This document shows positions 17,970 to 28,189 of a stretch of DNA of 64,000 nucleotides, one piece after another. The notes below the pieces were generated by a model, which saw only the letters and a list, made by a program, of their open reading frames with translations, did not search any database and was not told where the DNA came from. A program made the translations under genes and the position numbers. The DNA is taken from assembly GCA_019912965.1 (NCBI GenBank), contig JAIOHM010000213.1, positions 1-64,000 of the forward strand, written 5' to 3'. The stretch comes from Anaerolineae bacterium (GTDB lineage Bacteria; Chloroflexota; Anaerolineae; Aggregatilineales; Phototrophicaceae). Every line of letters starts with the position of its first letter. Position 1 is the stretch's first letter.

Positions 17970-19502
17970 TCACTTAGTTTTTCGTTGCGGAATCAGGATG
18001 ATAAAACGCGCCCCACCCTCTGGCGCAGGTTCATAATGAATTGTTCCACCATGTACCGCCACAATACGTGCCACAATTGCCAACCCTAATCCGGTGCCGT
18101 GTGACTTGCCCATCGTTACGAATGGCTCAAACAAAGTATCAATAATTGTTGGGGGCACACCCGGCCCGTCGTCCGTGACCATAAAGCGGATGTGATCTCC
18201 CATTGGTTCAGCAGCAATTTCCACTTTACTGCCGCTGTGTTCTTCCAAGACATCCACCGCATTGTTAACGAGATTCTGAAACACACGCATCATGCGGTTA
18301 TAGTCGATATTGGCGTAGATGCCACGCGCTTTTTCGGTATTGAGCACCAAACTAACCGATCGCTCCAAACCACGCGGCATCAATAATTCCGCAACTTCGT
18401 TCAGATATTTCTCGATTTCAAGGGGCTTCATTTCGACTTTTTCGGTGCCCCGAACGTATTCCAGAATTTCCTGGGCAATATCGGAAACCAGATCAACATA
18501 CTTGATGATCTGGCCGACCATATAATCCCGTGATTCAGGGTCGTTGGCCGGGTGACCCAATTCTTCGGCTAAGAGTCGCACGGATGCCATTGGCTTGCGG
18601 ATGTCATGTACCACGCTGCCAACCGCTTGCCCAATCAAACTTAACCGTTCCGCTTGGCTCAATTTGTCGCGGGTGGCCTGAAGTTCATTGAGTGTTGCTT
18701 CCAGTTGGGTTTTCTCGTGTGCCAGCCGATCAACTAACCGAACCGCGTAAATGAACAATGCAGTATTTTGGGTGAGCGTGGTCAGCAGATTAACTTCATT
18801 GGCTTTGAAGTGGCTGTCTTCGCGTTCGTAGAGCAGCACCAATGCGCCGAGTTTTTCTTCGTTGTAACGCAGTGGTGCACAAATCATCCGGTCAGCATCG
18901 AAAAGTTGTGCCTGTTCATAGGCATACAGGGTGCTGAGTGCGAGTTCATGCACCCGGCCTGACCAGAAATCTGGCGTGGATTTTTCGCCAAAATAGCTGA
19001 CGGGTTTGATCTTAATGCTGGAATCGTCGCCTGTGTCTTCAACGACATAAATTACCCCAGCGTCAGCTTGAATGATACGATTGGTTTCTTCCAGCACGTT
19101 TCGAACAATCTCGTCCTGGGGAATACCCTGTACGAAACTGGTACCTAAGCCGTAAATCAGGTTCAATTCGTCGTAGCGGTCGAGGACTTCATCTGCCAGC
19201 AGATTACGACGCCAGGCTTCAGTCGCCAAAATAGAAAGTGTGAGGCTGAGGTGGTGCAGCGCACGAGGTAACTGGGGATCCAGATTCTCGCCGTATAATG
19301 CGACCTTCCCGATGATTTCGTTATCGACATGCAAGGTTTCCTGGCAGTCAGCCGGTTGGTCACGTTTTACCCCGTAGTAGTAGCTGCCATCCAACTCAAA
19401 TAGTGCCACCGAGTCCTTTATACCAAACAGTGACTCGAAGGAAAAAACAACGTCATCCAGCAGCGACGTAGGGAGAATGATGCTCAGGCTTGGTTTCGTC
19501 AC
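17970..19502 (-). CDS. GAF-domain sensor histidine kinase
   Basis: VVHDIRKPMASVRLLAEELG H-box; ATPase motifs VTDDGPGVPP, GKSHGTGLGLAI. Confidence 0.93.
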   Translation of the reverse strand: MTKPSLSIILPTSLLDDVVFSFESLFGIKDSVALFELDGSYYYGVKRDQPADCQETLHVDNEIIGKVALYGENLDPQLPRALHHLSLTLSILATEAWRRNLLADEVLDRYDELNLIYGLGTSFVQGIPQDEIVRNVLEETNRIIQADAGVIYVVEDTGDDSSIKIKPVSYFGEKSTPDFWSGRVHELALSTLYAYEQAQLFDADRMICAPLRYNEEKLGALVLLYEREDSHFKANEVNLLTTLTQNTALFIYAVRLVDRLAHEKTQLEATLNELQATRDKLSQAERLSLIGQAVGSVVHDIRKPMASVRLLAEELGHPANDPESRDYMVGQIIKYVDLVSDIAQEILEYVRGTEKVEMKPLEIEKYLNEVAELLMPRGLERSVSLVLNTEKARGIYANIDYNRMMRVFQNLVNNAVDVLEEHSGSKVEIAAEPMGDHIRFMVTDDGPGVPPTIIDTLFEPFVTMGKSHGTGLGLAIVARIVAVHGGTIHYEPAPEGGARFIILIPQRKTK

Positions 19503-19554
19503 AGATCAATACTATCTCAAAATAGATGGCAGGTTGCGGCCGGCAGACCGCTTT

Positions 19555-19998
19555 CTACAAACCCCAAATGTTGCCCAGTTGACCCATCAACCGGGAGGGG
19601 TTGAAAGGTTTGGTCATAAAGTCATTGGCTCCAATAGCTTCTGCACGCTGGCGGTCAGTACTATTGCCACGCGCGGTCAGGATGACAATATACGGATTGT
19701 AATCCGTGATGCGACGTACGCGCTGGCAAACATCGTAGCCGTTTAATTTAGGCAGCAATACATCCAGCAAAATCAAATCGGGGCGTTCGTCTTCGGCGAT
19801 TTTCAAGGCTTCTTCGCCATCTTCGGCCATCAGGATTTGCAGCCCTTTTACCCGCATTCGTTCGAAGACGTGCACAAGGAGAACGCGCGTCATATCCTCA
19901 TCATCAACGATGAGAACTTTATGTTTATGTCCATTTGAGCCATTGGAATCGGGCATAATTCCCCAAACTGTGTTGCCGTGTATTGTCACGTTTTTCAC
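19555..19998 (-). CDS. Response regulator (receiver domain)
   Basis: VLIVDDEDMTR, DLILLDVLLPKLNGYDV, VILTARGN, FMTKPFNP. Confidence 0.93.
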   Translation of the reverse strand: MKNVTIHGNTVWGIMPDSNGSNGHKHKVLIVDDEDMTRVLLVHVFERMRVKGLQILMAEDGEEALKIAEDERPDLILLDVLLPKLNGYDVCQRVRRITDYNPYIVILTARGNSTDRQRAEAIGANDFMTKPFNPSRLMGQLGNIWGL

Positions 19999-20178
19999 AT
20001 TATAATCGAAGTCTATTTAACGAAGATAAAAGGTTTCGATTCCCGAACCCAACTTACGGCGGTTTCTAACCAATTTTTCACAAGTATATAACCTAAGTAA
20101 GGTTTGCTGGAAATCCCCGTTAGCAATCCGCAGCCTGTTTACCGCTTATCTTGCTTATATTGTTACGCCTATTCAATA

Positions 20179-20225
20179 AAAAGGCGACTCTGCGTAGGTG
20201 AATCACCCAACAAGAGCCGCCTTTT
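20179..20225. terminator. Probable terminator for icd
   Basis: AAAAGGCGACTC...GAGCCGCCTTTT inverted repeat downstream of icd. Confidence 0.65.
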
Positions 20226-20259
20226 ATAGCCTAAAGGAGTGTTTCAGGTGTGCTAGAGT

Positions 20260-21507
20260 TTAGCCCATATTACGGATGACCGCAGTAGCGAATTCGCTGG
20301 TCTTGACTTCGGTTGCACCCTGTGTCTGGCGCGCGAAATCATAGGTCACAATCTTTTCATCCAGCGTCTTCTCATATGCTTTCGTAATCAGATCAGCCGA
20401 TTCCTGCCAACCAATATGTTCCAGCATCATGACACCACTGAACAACAGCGAACCGGGATTCACTTTATCGAGATTGGTGTATTTGGGGGCAGTGCCGTGG
20501 GTGGCCTCGAACAGTGCCACTGTGTCGCCAATGTTCGCTCCTGGGGCAATACCGACACCACCAACTTCGGCTGCAATCGCATCGCTCAAGTAGTCACCAT
20601 TCAGGTTCGGGGTAGCAATAACCTCAAATTCTGACGGACGCAGCAACATCTTCTGGAACATGATGTCGGCGATGGTGTCCTGAATCAGAATTTTACCTTC
20701 TGGCACTTTGCCGCCGTGCTTGGCTTCCACATCTGCCCATGAAATAGTTTCGTTGGGGAATTCTTCTGCGGCTACTTCGTAACCCCATTTCTGGAACGCA
20801 CCTTCGGTGAACTTCTGGATATTGCCTTTGTGAACCAGTGTGACACTCTTGCGTTTGTGGTCAATGGCATACTGGATGGCTGCGCGGATCAGACGCTTGC
20901 TGCCAAATGGACTGATCGGCTTGATGCCGAGGCCGGCATCTTCAAAAAATTCTGCACCTAATTCCTCGCGCAGGAATTTCGCCAATTTCTTATTTTCTGG
21001 CGAGCCGGATTCGTATTCGATGCCTGCATAAACATCTTCAGTATTTTCGCGGTAGATCACCACATCGACTTCTTCCGGATGTTTCAGTGGGCTGGGGACA
21101 CCACGATACCAACGCACCGGACGCACACAACTATACAGATCAAGCACCTGGCGGAGTGTGACATTCAGACTGCGGAAACCGCCGCCTACAGGCGTTGTCA
21201 GCGGCCCTTTGATGCCAACCAGAAATTCGCGCAGGGCATCAAACGTTTCTTCCGGCATATAGTCACCATTGTAAATGCTTGCCGCTTTCTCACCAGAATA
21301 GACTTCCATCCAGGCGATTTTGCGCTGGCCGCCGTAAGCCTTCTGTACCGCCGCATCCCAGATGCGTTTACTGGCGGTCATAATGTCGTAGCCGATACCG
21401 TCGCCTTCAATAAATAGCAGAATCGGATTATCCGGCACGTTCAGTTTGCCGTTGTTGACCGTAATTTTCTGTCCATCCTGCGGAACGACAACCTTGTCAA
21501 ACGCCAT
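20260..21507 (-). CDS. icd: NADP-dependent isocitrate dehydrogenase
   Basis: [72 protein letters not shown]. Confidence 0.96.
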   Translation of the reverse strand: MAFDKVVVPQDGQKITVNNGKLNVPDNPILLFIEGDGIGYDIMTASKRIWDAAVQKAYGGQRKIAWMEVYSGEKAASIYNGDYMPEETFDALREFLVGIKGPLTTPVGGGFRSLNVTLRQVLDLYSCVRPVRWYRGVPSPLKHPEEVDVVIYRENTEDVYAGIEYESGSPENKKLAKFLREELGAEFFEDAGLGIKPISPFGSKRLIRAAIQYAIDHKRKSVTLVHKGNIQKFTEGAFQKWGYEVAAEEFPNETISWADVEAKHGGKVPEGKILIQDTIADIMFQKMLLRPSEFEVIATPNLNGDYLSDAIAAEVGGVGIAPGANIGDTVALFEATHGTAPKYTNLDKVNPGSLLFSGVMMLEHIGWQESADLITKAYEKTLDEKIVTYDFARQTQGATEVKTSEFATAVIRNMG

Positions 21508-21649
21508 TGATTGATCTCCTTAAAATTTGCAGTGATTTACGGTTGATTATACGTGCCGTGTGCCCTTCCGCCTATGCACATTTTGGCAATAGCAGATGTG
21601 GTGCTAAACTATCGTTCTGGCATACCTGTGTATCCCGAAGGAACGCCCT

Positions 21650-22972
21650 ATGTCTTCCATCCTGCAAGTTGCTATCGGTATGGTGTTCATCTACAGCCTG
21701 TTGAGCATCCTGGTTACTCAGATCAACACCGTCATCCTGAACATCCTCAACCTGCGTGCCAAGCAGTTGAAAGAGGGGTTGGTGGAACTGGTACAGGATA
21801 AAGAATTGCAGGCCAAAATCCTTGCACATCCTCTGATTCGTATGGTGGAGGCACGCGTTACCCCCTCAGCTTCCCTTACACCCGAACAGGCTGAAGACAT
21901 CGTAAATAGTGAGCCGACTCAGGTGACTTACATCGAACCCAGCACATTCGTTGAAGCCCTCATCAGTTTGTTCACGGCTGACGCCGACAATACGATTTTT
22001 AAACCCCTTGAAGAAGCTATTTCATTTCTGCCGAATAACGATCAAAAAGTGAAACTGCGGGAGATGATTCGCGATTTACGCAGTTTTGGTGATACCGATA
22101 CCAACAAACTGCGGGCGGCAATTCTCGAACTCCCCAACGAAAATCATAAGCAGGTACTTTCGTATTCGCTGGAAGCGGTTGAGGATGCGCTGGGACGTTT
22201 GCCGATCAAGGCTGGGCAGCTTGTGCCGCTGCTAGAAGGTATCCGTAAGATCAAGGATGAAGCCTTTCAGGATGCCATCAAAACCGTGCTGGTCACGGCA
22301 CAGTCTTTACAGGATGCTCGCACCAAACTGGAAAACTGGTTTAATGATGGCATGAACCGGGTATCCGAAATCTATAAGCGCAAAATTCAACTGATTTCGC
22401 TGCTGGTGGGGTTGGTGCTGGCATTGCTGCTGAATGCCGACTCGCTGCAACTGCTGCGTGCTTTCTGGGAAGATCCTGCGCTGCGGCAATCAGTTTCAGA
22501 AACGGCTAAAGAGTCCATTCCCGCGCTGGAGGAGCAAATTAACCAGAGCCAAGGTGCGCAGTCACAAGCGGAAGCAGGGGAAGGCGCGGTGCAGCAATCC
22601 GCCGAAGAAGTTAGTCGTTCGTTGCAGCAGCTACTTGATTTGCAACTGCCGATTGGCTGGGAATTTACGCCCATTACCGAAGAATTGATCGCAACTAGTC
22701 AAGCTGCCGGATTACCCGACCCGCGCGAGAACTCGCGCAATGTGTGGAACTTTTTGCCTGGCAATAATTCTGCTTGGCTGCGGATGATGTTCCAGAAAAT
22801 TATTGGTTTGGTCGCTACGATGATTGCGATTGCCCAGGGTGCACCGTTCTGGTTTGATTTGTTGCGCCGTATTGCAGGTGGTAGTTCATCTGGTCAGCAG
22901 CCTTCCAATATTACGGTCACCGTCAATAATCCCAACTCACCGCCAAATGATTGGAGCAATGTGCAGGGGTAA
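21650..22972 (+). CDS. Hypothetical membrane protein
   Basis: Long ORF with N-terminal TM (ILQVAIGMVFIYSLLSILV) and internal TM (LISLLVGLVLALLLNA). Confidence 0.8.
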   Translation: MSSILQVAIGMVFIYSLLSILVTQINTVILNILNLRAKQLKEGLVELVQDKELQAKILAHPLIRMVEARVTPSASLTPEQAEDIVNSEPTQVTYIEPSTFVEALISLFTADADNTIFKPLEEAISFLPNNDQKVKLREMIRDLRSFGDTDTNKLRAAILELPNENHKQVLSYSLEAVEDALGRLPIKAGQLVPLLEGIRKIKDEAFQDAIKTVLVTAQSLQDARTKLENWFNDGMNRVSEIYKRKIQLISLLVGLVLALLLNADSLQLLRAFWEDPALRQSVSETAKESIPALEEQINQSQGAQSQAEAGEGAVQQSAEEVSRSLQQLLDLQLPIGWEFTPITEELIATSQAAGLPDPRENSRNVWNFLPGNNSAWLRMMFQKIIGLVATMIAIAQGAPFWFDLLRRIAGGSSSGQQPSNITVTVNNPNSPPNDWSNVQG

Positions 22973-22976
22973 TAAA

Positions 22977-23007
22977 AAAGGGAAGAGTATCATTGACACT
23001 TCCCTTT
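22977..23007. terminator. Terminator hairpin between convergent genes
   Basis: AAAGGGAAG...CTTCCCTTT. Confidence 0.7.
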
Positions 23008-23024
23008 AGATCAGATTTAGTCTT

Positions 23025-24488
23025 TCAGGTGATGACTTTCTGGCCCAATTCGCTGCCCATTTTCAGCAGGGCATCGCGGGTTTCCGGGGTGCGGGCTTCG
23101 GCGTAAATTCGCAGTACAGGTTCTGTTCCACTGGGGCGAATCAACAGCCAGCTATGATCTGCTAGATAAAATTTTGCCCCATCCATTGTATCCATACGCA
23201 CAACAGATTCTCCATGAACCTGTTTGGGTGCGGCATCGACAAGCATTTTGACCATTTGCTTTTTTGGCACTTGATGCGCGAGCCGGACATCAATCCGGTC
23301 ATAATGTGCCGGGCCAAATTTCGCCCGTAAATCCGCCACGATTTCATGCAGCGGTGCTTTGGCTTCGGCCATTACTTCCAAAAGGAGAAGACCCATCAGA
23401 ATGCCATCTCCTTCTGGAATGTGGCCACGAATGCTGATGCCGCCGCTTTCTTCGCCGCCCATCAGAATGTCACGTTTCATCATCAAATCTGCGATGTAGT
23501 TAAAGCCCACTGGTGTTTCATGCAGGGTGAGGCCGTATTTATCACATATGCTATCAATCATCAGTGTTGTTGAAACCGTTTTTACCACATCGCCACGCTG
23601 TCCCTTGCCTTCGATCAGTTGGCGTAGCACCAGAGCGAAAACGGTGTGCGGGTCGATAAAATTGCCCTGTGCATCGATTGCACCAATACGGTCGGCATCT
23701 CCATCCGTTGCCAATCCCACATCAGCCTGTGTGCGCTGCACGGCGGCTACCAGTTCGTTCAGGTAGCGGGCAATGGGTTCCGGGTGGATACCCCCAAAAC
23801 CGGGATTGAGCAAGCCGCGAATTTCGGTGACATGACAGCGCGAACGGGAAAGGATGCTCATAAATGCGCCGCGTCCTGCGCCCCACATGGCATCAGCTAC
23901 GATGTTCAGTTCACCCTGCGAAATCTTGTCCAAATCAACGAGCGTACTCAAATGCTGATAATACACCCATGACGGATCAAAACTGCGGATCAGCCCCAGA
24001 TCGAGTGCCCGATTGTAATCCATCAGGTTTGGGCCGCGCGCTTCGCGTTCCATCAATTCCAGTTCTTTTTCCACCAAAGCGCATTCTTCGGCTGTTGCGC
24101 TGCCGCCGTAAGCCGCTTTGAGCTTAAAACCGTTATATCGCGGTGGATTGTGACTGGCTGTGATAACTATCCCTGCGTTCGCACCTTTTTCTTTCACATT
24201 ATAGGAAACTGCCGGGGTAGGGGTGTCAGTACGCGTTAGCCATGCGATAATGCCGTTGCCAGCCATCACTCGGGCTGCTTCCGCGGCAAATCTGTCGGAA
24301 AGAAAACGGGTGTCGTAACCGATCACGACTTCGGGCTGTTTATCACCCGTGTGTGATTTGTTTACCCAATCGGCCACCGCCTGTGCGATCAGCCGTAAAT
24401 TATCAAATGTGAACGTATCGGCAATGACAGCACGCCAGCCGTCGGTGCCAAATCGAATCATATGTAACTTATCCTCTCGTGAATTCAA
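23025..24488 (-). CDS. Phosphoglucomutase/phosphomannomutase family protein
   Basis: IRFGTDGWRAVIA; VITASHNPPRYNGFK; DGDADRIGAID; LLIRPSGTEPVLRIYAEA. Confidence 0.94.
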   Translation of the reverse strand: MNSREDKLHMIRFGTDGWRAVIADTFTFDNLRLIAQAVADWVNKSHTGDKQPEVVIGYDTRFLSDRFAAEAARVMAGNGIIAWLTRTDTPTPAVSYNVKEKGANAGIVITASHNPPRYNGFKLKAAYGGSATAEECALVEKELELMEREARGPNLMDYNRALDLGLIRSFDPSWVYYQHLSTLVDLDKISQGELNIVADAMWGAGRGAFMSILSRSRCHVTEIRGLLNPGFGGIHPEPIARYLNELVAAVQRTQADVGLATDGDADRIGAIDAQGNFIDPHTVFALVLRQLIEGKGQRGDVVKTVSTTLMIDSICDKYGLTLHETPVGFNYIADLMMKRDILMGGEESGGISIRGHIPEGDGILMGLLLLEVMAEAKAPLHEIVADLRAKFGPAHYDRIDVRLAHQVPKKQMVKMLVDAAPKQVHGESVVRMDTMDGAKFYLADHSWLLIRPSGTEPVLRIYAEARTPETRDALLKMGSELGQKVIT

Positions 24489-25159
24489 TTACTGAGGGTG
24501 AAAGACGCTTGTCCAACAGGTTTATCCCGATTTAGATAAATCGCTGCGGTGTAAGTGCCCATTCCGTAATTCTGCGCCAGTTGTGCCCCATTAAAGCCAA
24601 AACTCACGCAGGCATTCGTGTATGTCTGCGGCACCACCATTGGTGGATTAACCCGAAAAACCTCAAACTGATTCATGGCTAATTGGGCATCAATTGTCTG
24701 ATTTATTGTCAGAGCGCCCTGATAAATAACATGAATTGTATCAGATGTATTGAATGTAGTTGTGGTTTCCACTGGGCAACCATTGGTATCCACATTTTTG
24801 GCGGTCACAATAGTTTGCTCGTCATTCGATGGCGATGGATTAGCGGCCATGTGTATCTCAAGATTCATGGTCAATGACTGCGGTGTCATAACATTGATTG
24901 CGGGCATCATAACAACAGGCAGGCTGTTTGATTCCTGTATGCGCTGGCTTGGCTGTAGCAGCAAGAAGGCAATTACACCTGTCTGCGCGATAACTGCAAC
25001 CAACAGGATAATCACCAGCCACCTTATGCGAGGTGACGTGGGCTTCGTCTTGCGTTTGGCTTTGTAGGATTCCTCAATAACGAGAAATTGTTCAGCCTCA
25101 CCACCTTGCATCAAATCATCAAGTGGAACACCAGCCTCTGTGTCAGACTCATGTGGCAT
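24485..25159 (-). CDS. Hypothetical single-TM protein
   Basis: TM IRWLVIILLVAVIAQTGVIAFLLL; coding overlap with neighbours. Confidence 0.75.
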   Translation of the reverse strand: MPHESDTEAGVPLDDLMQGGEAEQFLVIEESYKAKRKTKPTSPRIRWLVIILLVAVIAQTGVIAFLLLQPSQRIQESNSLPVVMMPAINVMTPQSLTMNLEIHMAANPSPSNDEQTIVTAKNVDTNGCPVETTTTFNTSDTIHVIYQGALTINQTIDAQLAMNQFEVFRVNPPMVVPQTYTNACVSFGFNGAQLAQNYGMGTYTAAIYLNRDKPVGQASFTLSN

Positions 25160-25165
25160 TGCGGA

Positions 25166-26185
25166 CTATCCCACCGCGTCTAGACCGGTTTTTACGACGA
25201 GATCAAGCACTTGTTCTGGTGTTGGGGCATACTCGTTCAGGATGCTGTACGGCAGATTATGCCGCCGCACATAATCCGGCAGATTTCTAATGGTGTCCAT
25301 AACATCCGTCGAACGAAGTTGGTCAAGGCGGATACCTGCCGAAAGAATAGTATCACGAATGGGCGCGATGTCCTGCCCATGTACTGCTGCTGCGATCAAA
25401 ATTCCCGGTCCTACCAGATCAGCATAAGGTACACCGTAACCGCTGGCGGTGCGTCCTTCAATAGCATAAGCAAAATACTGTTCACTGCCTTCCTGTGGGC
25501 GGTTGTGCCCAATCTGGTTGGTCAACTGTACTTCGGTACACATCAAATCCAGCAGATTGCGCAGTGATTCAACCCGCCCTTGTCCTACGCCGGGAGCGAT
25601 TTTGAACGCTTGCTGCGCGATGCCCGCTGCCAAGCCCGCTGCCCAGGGTAGAAAGCGTGTATCAGGCGTAGTCTTGTTGCGCTCGGCGGCATAACGCCAG
25701 TCGAGCAAACCTGTGACAATACTCAACAATTCACAAATTCCTGTTCCTCGAATTTGTGGCGGCGCATTGCGAATAATTTCCCAATCCAGAATGACAGTCT
25801 GCGCCGGGCCAGTGGTTACATAGTGCACTGTACCACCTTCACGCACAGCAACCAGTGCAGTAAAAAAGCCATCCACACTCAAAGCCGTAGGAATAGTGAT
25901 AACCGGGAGTTTGCGTGCCCAGCCAATGTATTTGGCCGCGTCCGAAGCCAACCCCCCTCCGACTGCATAAACGACCTCAACCTGAGGCGGGATATCGGCT
26001 GCAAGCTGCTTGAAAAAGTCGTGATCGGCTTTATGCGGCTCGGCCTGCACCACAATCGGGAGGTTCAGGAGCTTTCCTGCGGCTTCCCATGCTGGGCCTC
26101 CGGTGAGCAACGCAGTGGGGCGTGTTTCGGTCACACTACTCAGATCGCGGATTTCAATCCGGGGTAACGGCCAGATCGTTGTCAT
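25166..26185 (-). CDS. Glycerol-1-phosphate dehydrogenase-like protein (iron-ADH superfamily)
   Basis: VVYAVGGGLASDAAKYIGWARKLPVITIPTALSVDGFFTALVAVREGG matches the nucleotide-binding core of G1PDH/AraM-like enzymes. Confidence 0.78.
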   Translation of the reverse strand: MTTIWPLPRIEIRDLSSVTETRPTALLTGGPAWEAAGKLLNLPIVVQAEPHKADHDFFKQLAADIPPQVEVVYAVGGGLASDAAKYIGWARKLPVITIPTALSVDGFFTALVAVREGGTVHYVTTGPAQTVILDWEIIRNAPPQIRGTGICELLSIVTGLLDWRYAAERNKTTPDTRFLPWAAGLAAGIAQQAFKIAPGVGQGRVESLRNLLDLMCTEVQLTNQIGHNRPQEGSEQYFAYAIEGRTASGYGVPYADLVGPGILIAAAVHGQDIAPIRDTILSAGIRLDQLRSTDVMDTIRNLPDYVRRHNLPYSILNEYAPTPEQVLDLVVKTGLDAVG

Positions 26186-26367
26186 AAACGGCGCTCCATG
26201 CGGGAATTTACCAAACTTGCCTAACTATAGTGCGAAACGCAATAATTTCCAAACCTAGTTCCGCCTACGCATTCTAACCTGATTGCAACTTGAAGGAAAA
26301 TGGCGGATAGGACACAATTAGGACGCTATCCGTTTGGCGCACGCATCGGCGCAGGGGAACGATTTTC

Positions 26368-28188
26368 ATGAACAGCCCACTTCCATCTAACCAGCAGTTG
26401 CTCGAATTCAGCGAGGCTATTCCTTGGCAAGAGATTGAACAACAAAAGCGTAAGTTCAATCAGGCACTTAAATCCATCGCTGCTGATGAGAATAACCAGA
26501 CCCTGCCGCTAGAGCAACTCTCGGATGCCTTGGGCGTTCCAGTTACCACACAATTTGACTCCAACGACTCGTATGGCGCTAATGTGGTGATAGCACAAAT
26601 TAACGGACAAACACACGTTCTGGGTGCGGCAGTCAGCGCCCGCTACCGGGGCAAAAAGACGCTGCCACAGGCTATTGTTCCTTATAACTTCAACCCCAGT
26701 GTTAATCATACCAATCTGAACGAAACGGATGACCCCATCACCCGGATGCGTTATCTGGGGGCAGAAATTGAGTTAGGGCTGGTTCATGCTGATGGTGCAT
26801 CTCCCAGCGAAGCTGACATGCAGAACTACATGCAGGTTTACCGGGAACACGCTCAAAAATTAGGGATTACACCACAGGTTGACCGCGAAGCTGCCCAATA
26901 CCAGATTGAAGCTCATGTTTCTCCAGTTCTGGGTTATCACAAAACCCGCGCAGCGCTCGGCGGCATTTTGACGGCTCTGGTACTCAGCAGTGAGGATACT
27001 CGATTACTGACGACGGTTATGCCTGCTTACCCGGTCGAGTCTGATTTCAAACTAACCGACGATCCAAAAGTCCAGACTGCCGTTGATCTGATGCAGGAAG
27101 TTAATAATTATTTCCCGGAATACGAGCAGCGATTACACGATGCCCATGCTCGTTATCATGTTGACCCACCCACCGAAAATTATGTGCAGATGTTCCGCAA
27201 TCAGGGCTGCCATATCCACCTTGATATTGCGGGACGTTCCGAAGCATTAGGTTTGTTGGCCTTCTATACCATGCTCCACAGTGCTTCAGCGATAGCTAAC
27301 GCGGCGGTGTTGAAGGGTGCGCCGTTCGTCAACGGCACCTGCGATGCTGAACTGCTGTGTACCCGCGAATACCTGCGCCGTGTGACTGTGACCGGGCGTT
27401 ATCTGGATTTGCCCACTACACCGCATCTAACACCGAACGGACTCGAACGCTTTAGCACACTGTTGCGTTCCGAAGGTGTGAACGCGATGGCGCGGGCGAT
27501 GCTTTGTGACGAAGGGTTGGGCAGAATGGTTTCGGTGATGCACAACCCCATTGGGCGCATCCGGCCTGACCTTGCCAGCAGCAAGCGCATTTGTACACTG
27601 GAAAGCACCGGAATGCCCGCTAGTGTCAGCGCCTCACGCATGGCGGCTGTGCTCATTGATTTTGAGTACAACCACATTTTGATTGAAAATTACTTCCGCA
27701 AATATGGTTGTGATCTGGAACCCATGTATAACGATAAAGATATGTGGGCGGTGCTTGGCCCGCTTGATCCACAAACCTACATGGATTTACAGGATGCCTC
27801 CGACCGTGAATGTACTGATGTAGTGATTACCACCGCCGCTGGAACCCACATGACTCTGGGTGAGTTCTACGAGAAAAAACGACTTTTTATGCACAAGGCG
27901 CTTTACGATGTGGACTCGGTAGACATCATGCCGCGCGATATTGATGATGTGTACGTCAGTCTGACACGGATGCTTGCCCCGCCCAGTGGTCACACAGCGC
28001 AGACTATCAAGGAATTCATCAGCCATCCCAAACTCAAGAGTACCGGCAATTGGGGACGTATCCTGCGAAATACCTTCGTTGAACGGGGTGGATCACTGGG
28101 CGAACATCGCCCTGATCTGGTGATGCAAATCGTCCGCGAAATTCACGATGCACTGCGTTTGCGCTACCTGCAAGGACGGCATGATTAA
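26368..28188 (+). CDS. GCS2-like (glutamate-cysteine ligase/carboxylate-amine ligase fold) protein
   Basis: LGAEIELGLV, NQGCHIHLDI, LKGAPFVNGTCDAELLCTREYLRR resemble GCS2 motifs. Confidence 0.65.
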   Translation: MNSPLPSNQQLLEFSEAIPWQEIEQQKRKFNQALKSIAADENNQTLPLEQLSDALGVPVTTQFDSNDSYGANVVIAQINGQTHVLGAAVSARYRGKKTLPQAIVPYNFNPSVNHTNLNETDDPITRMRYLGAEIELGLVHADGASPSEADMQNYMQVYREHAQKLGITPQVDREAAQYQIEAHVSPVLGYHKTRAALGGILTALVLSSEDTRLLTTVMPAYPVESDFKLTDDPKVQTAVDLMQEVNNYFPEYEQRLHDAHARYHVDPPTENYVQMFRNQGCHIHLDIAGRSEALGLLAFYTMLHSASAIANAAVLKGAPFVNGTCDAELLCTREYLRRVTVTGRYLDLPTTPHLTPNGLERFSTLLRSEGVNAMARAMLCDEGLGRMVSVMHNPIGRIRPDLASSKRICTLESTGMPASVSASRMAAVLIDFEYNHILIENYFRKYGCDLEPMYNDKDMWAVLGPLDPQTYMDLQDASDRECTDVVITTAAGTHMTLGEFYEKKRLFMHKALYDVDSVDIMPRDIDDVYVSLTRMLAPPSGHTAQTIKEFISHPKLKSTGNWGRILRNTFVERGGSLGEHRPDLVMQIVREIHDALRLRYLQGRHD

Positions 28189-28189
28189 C

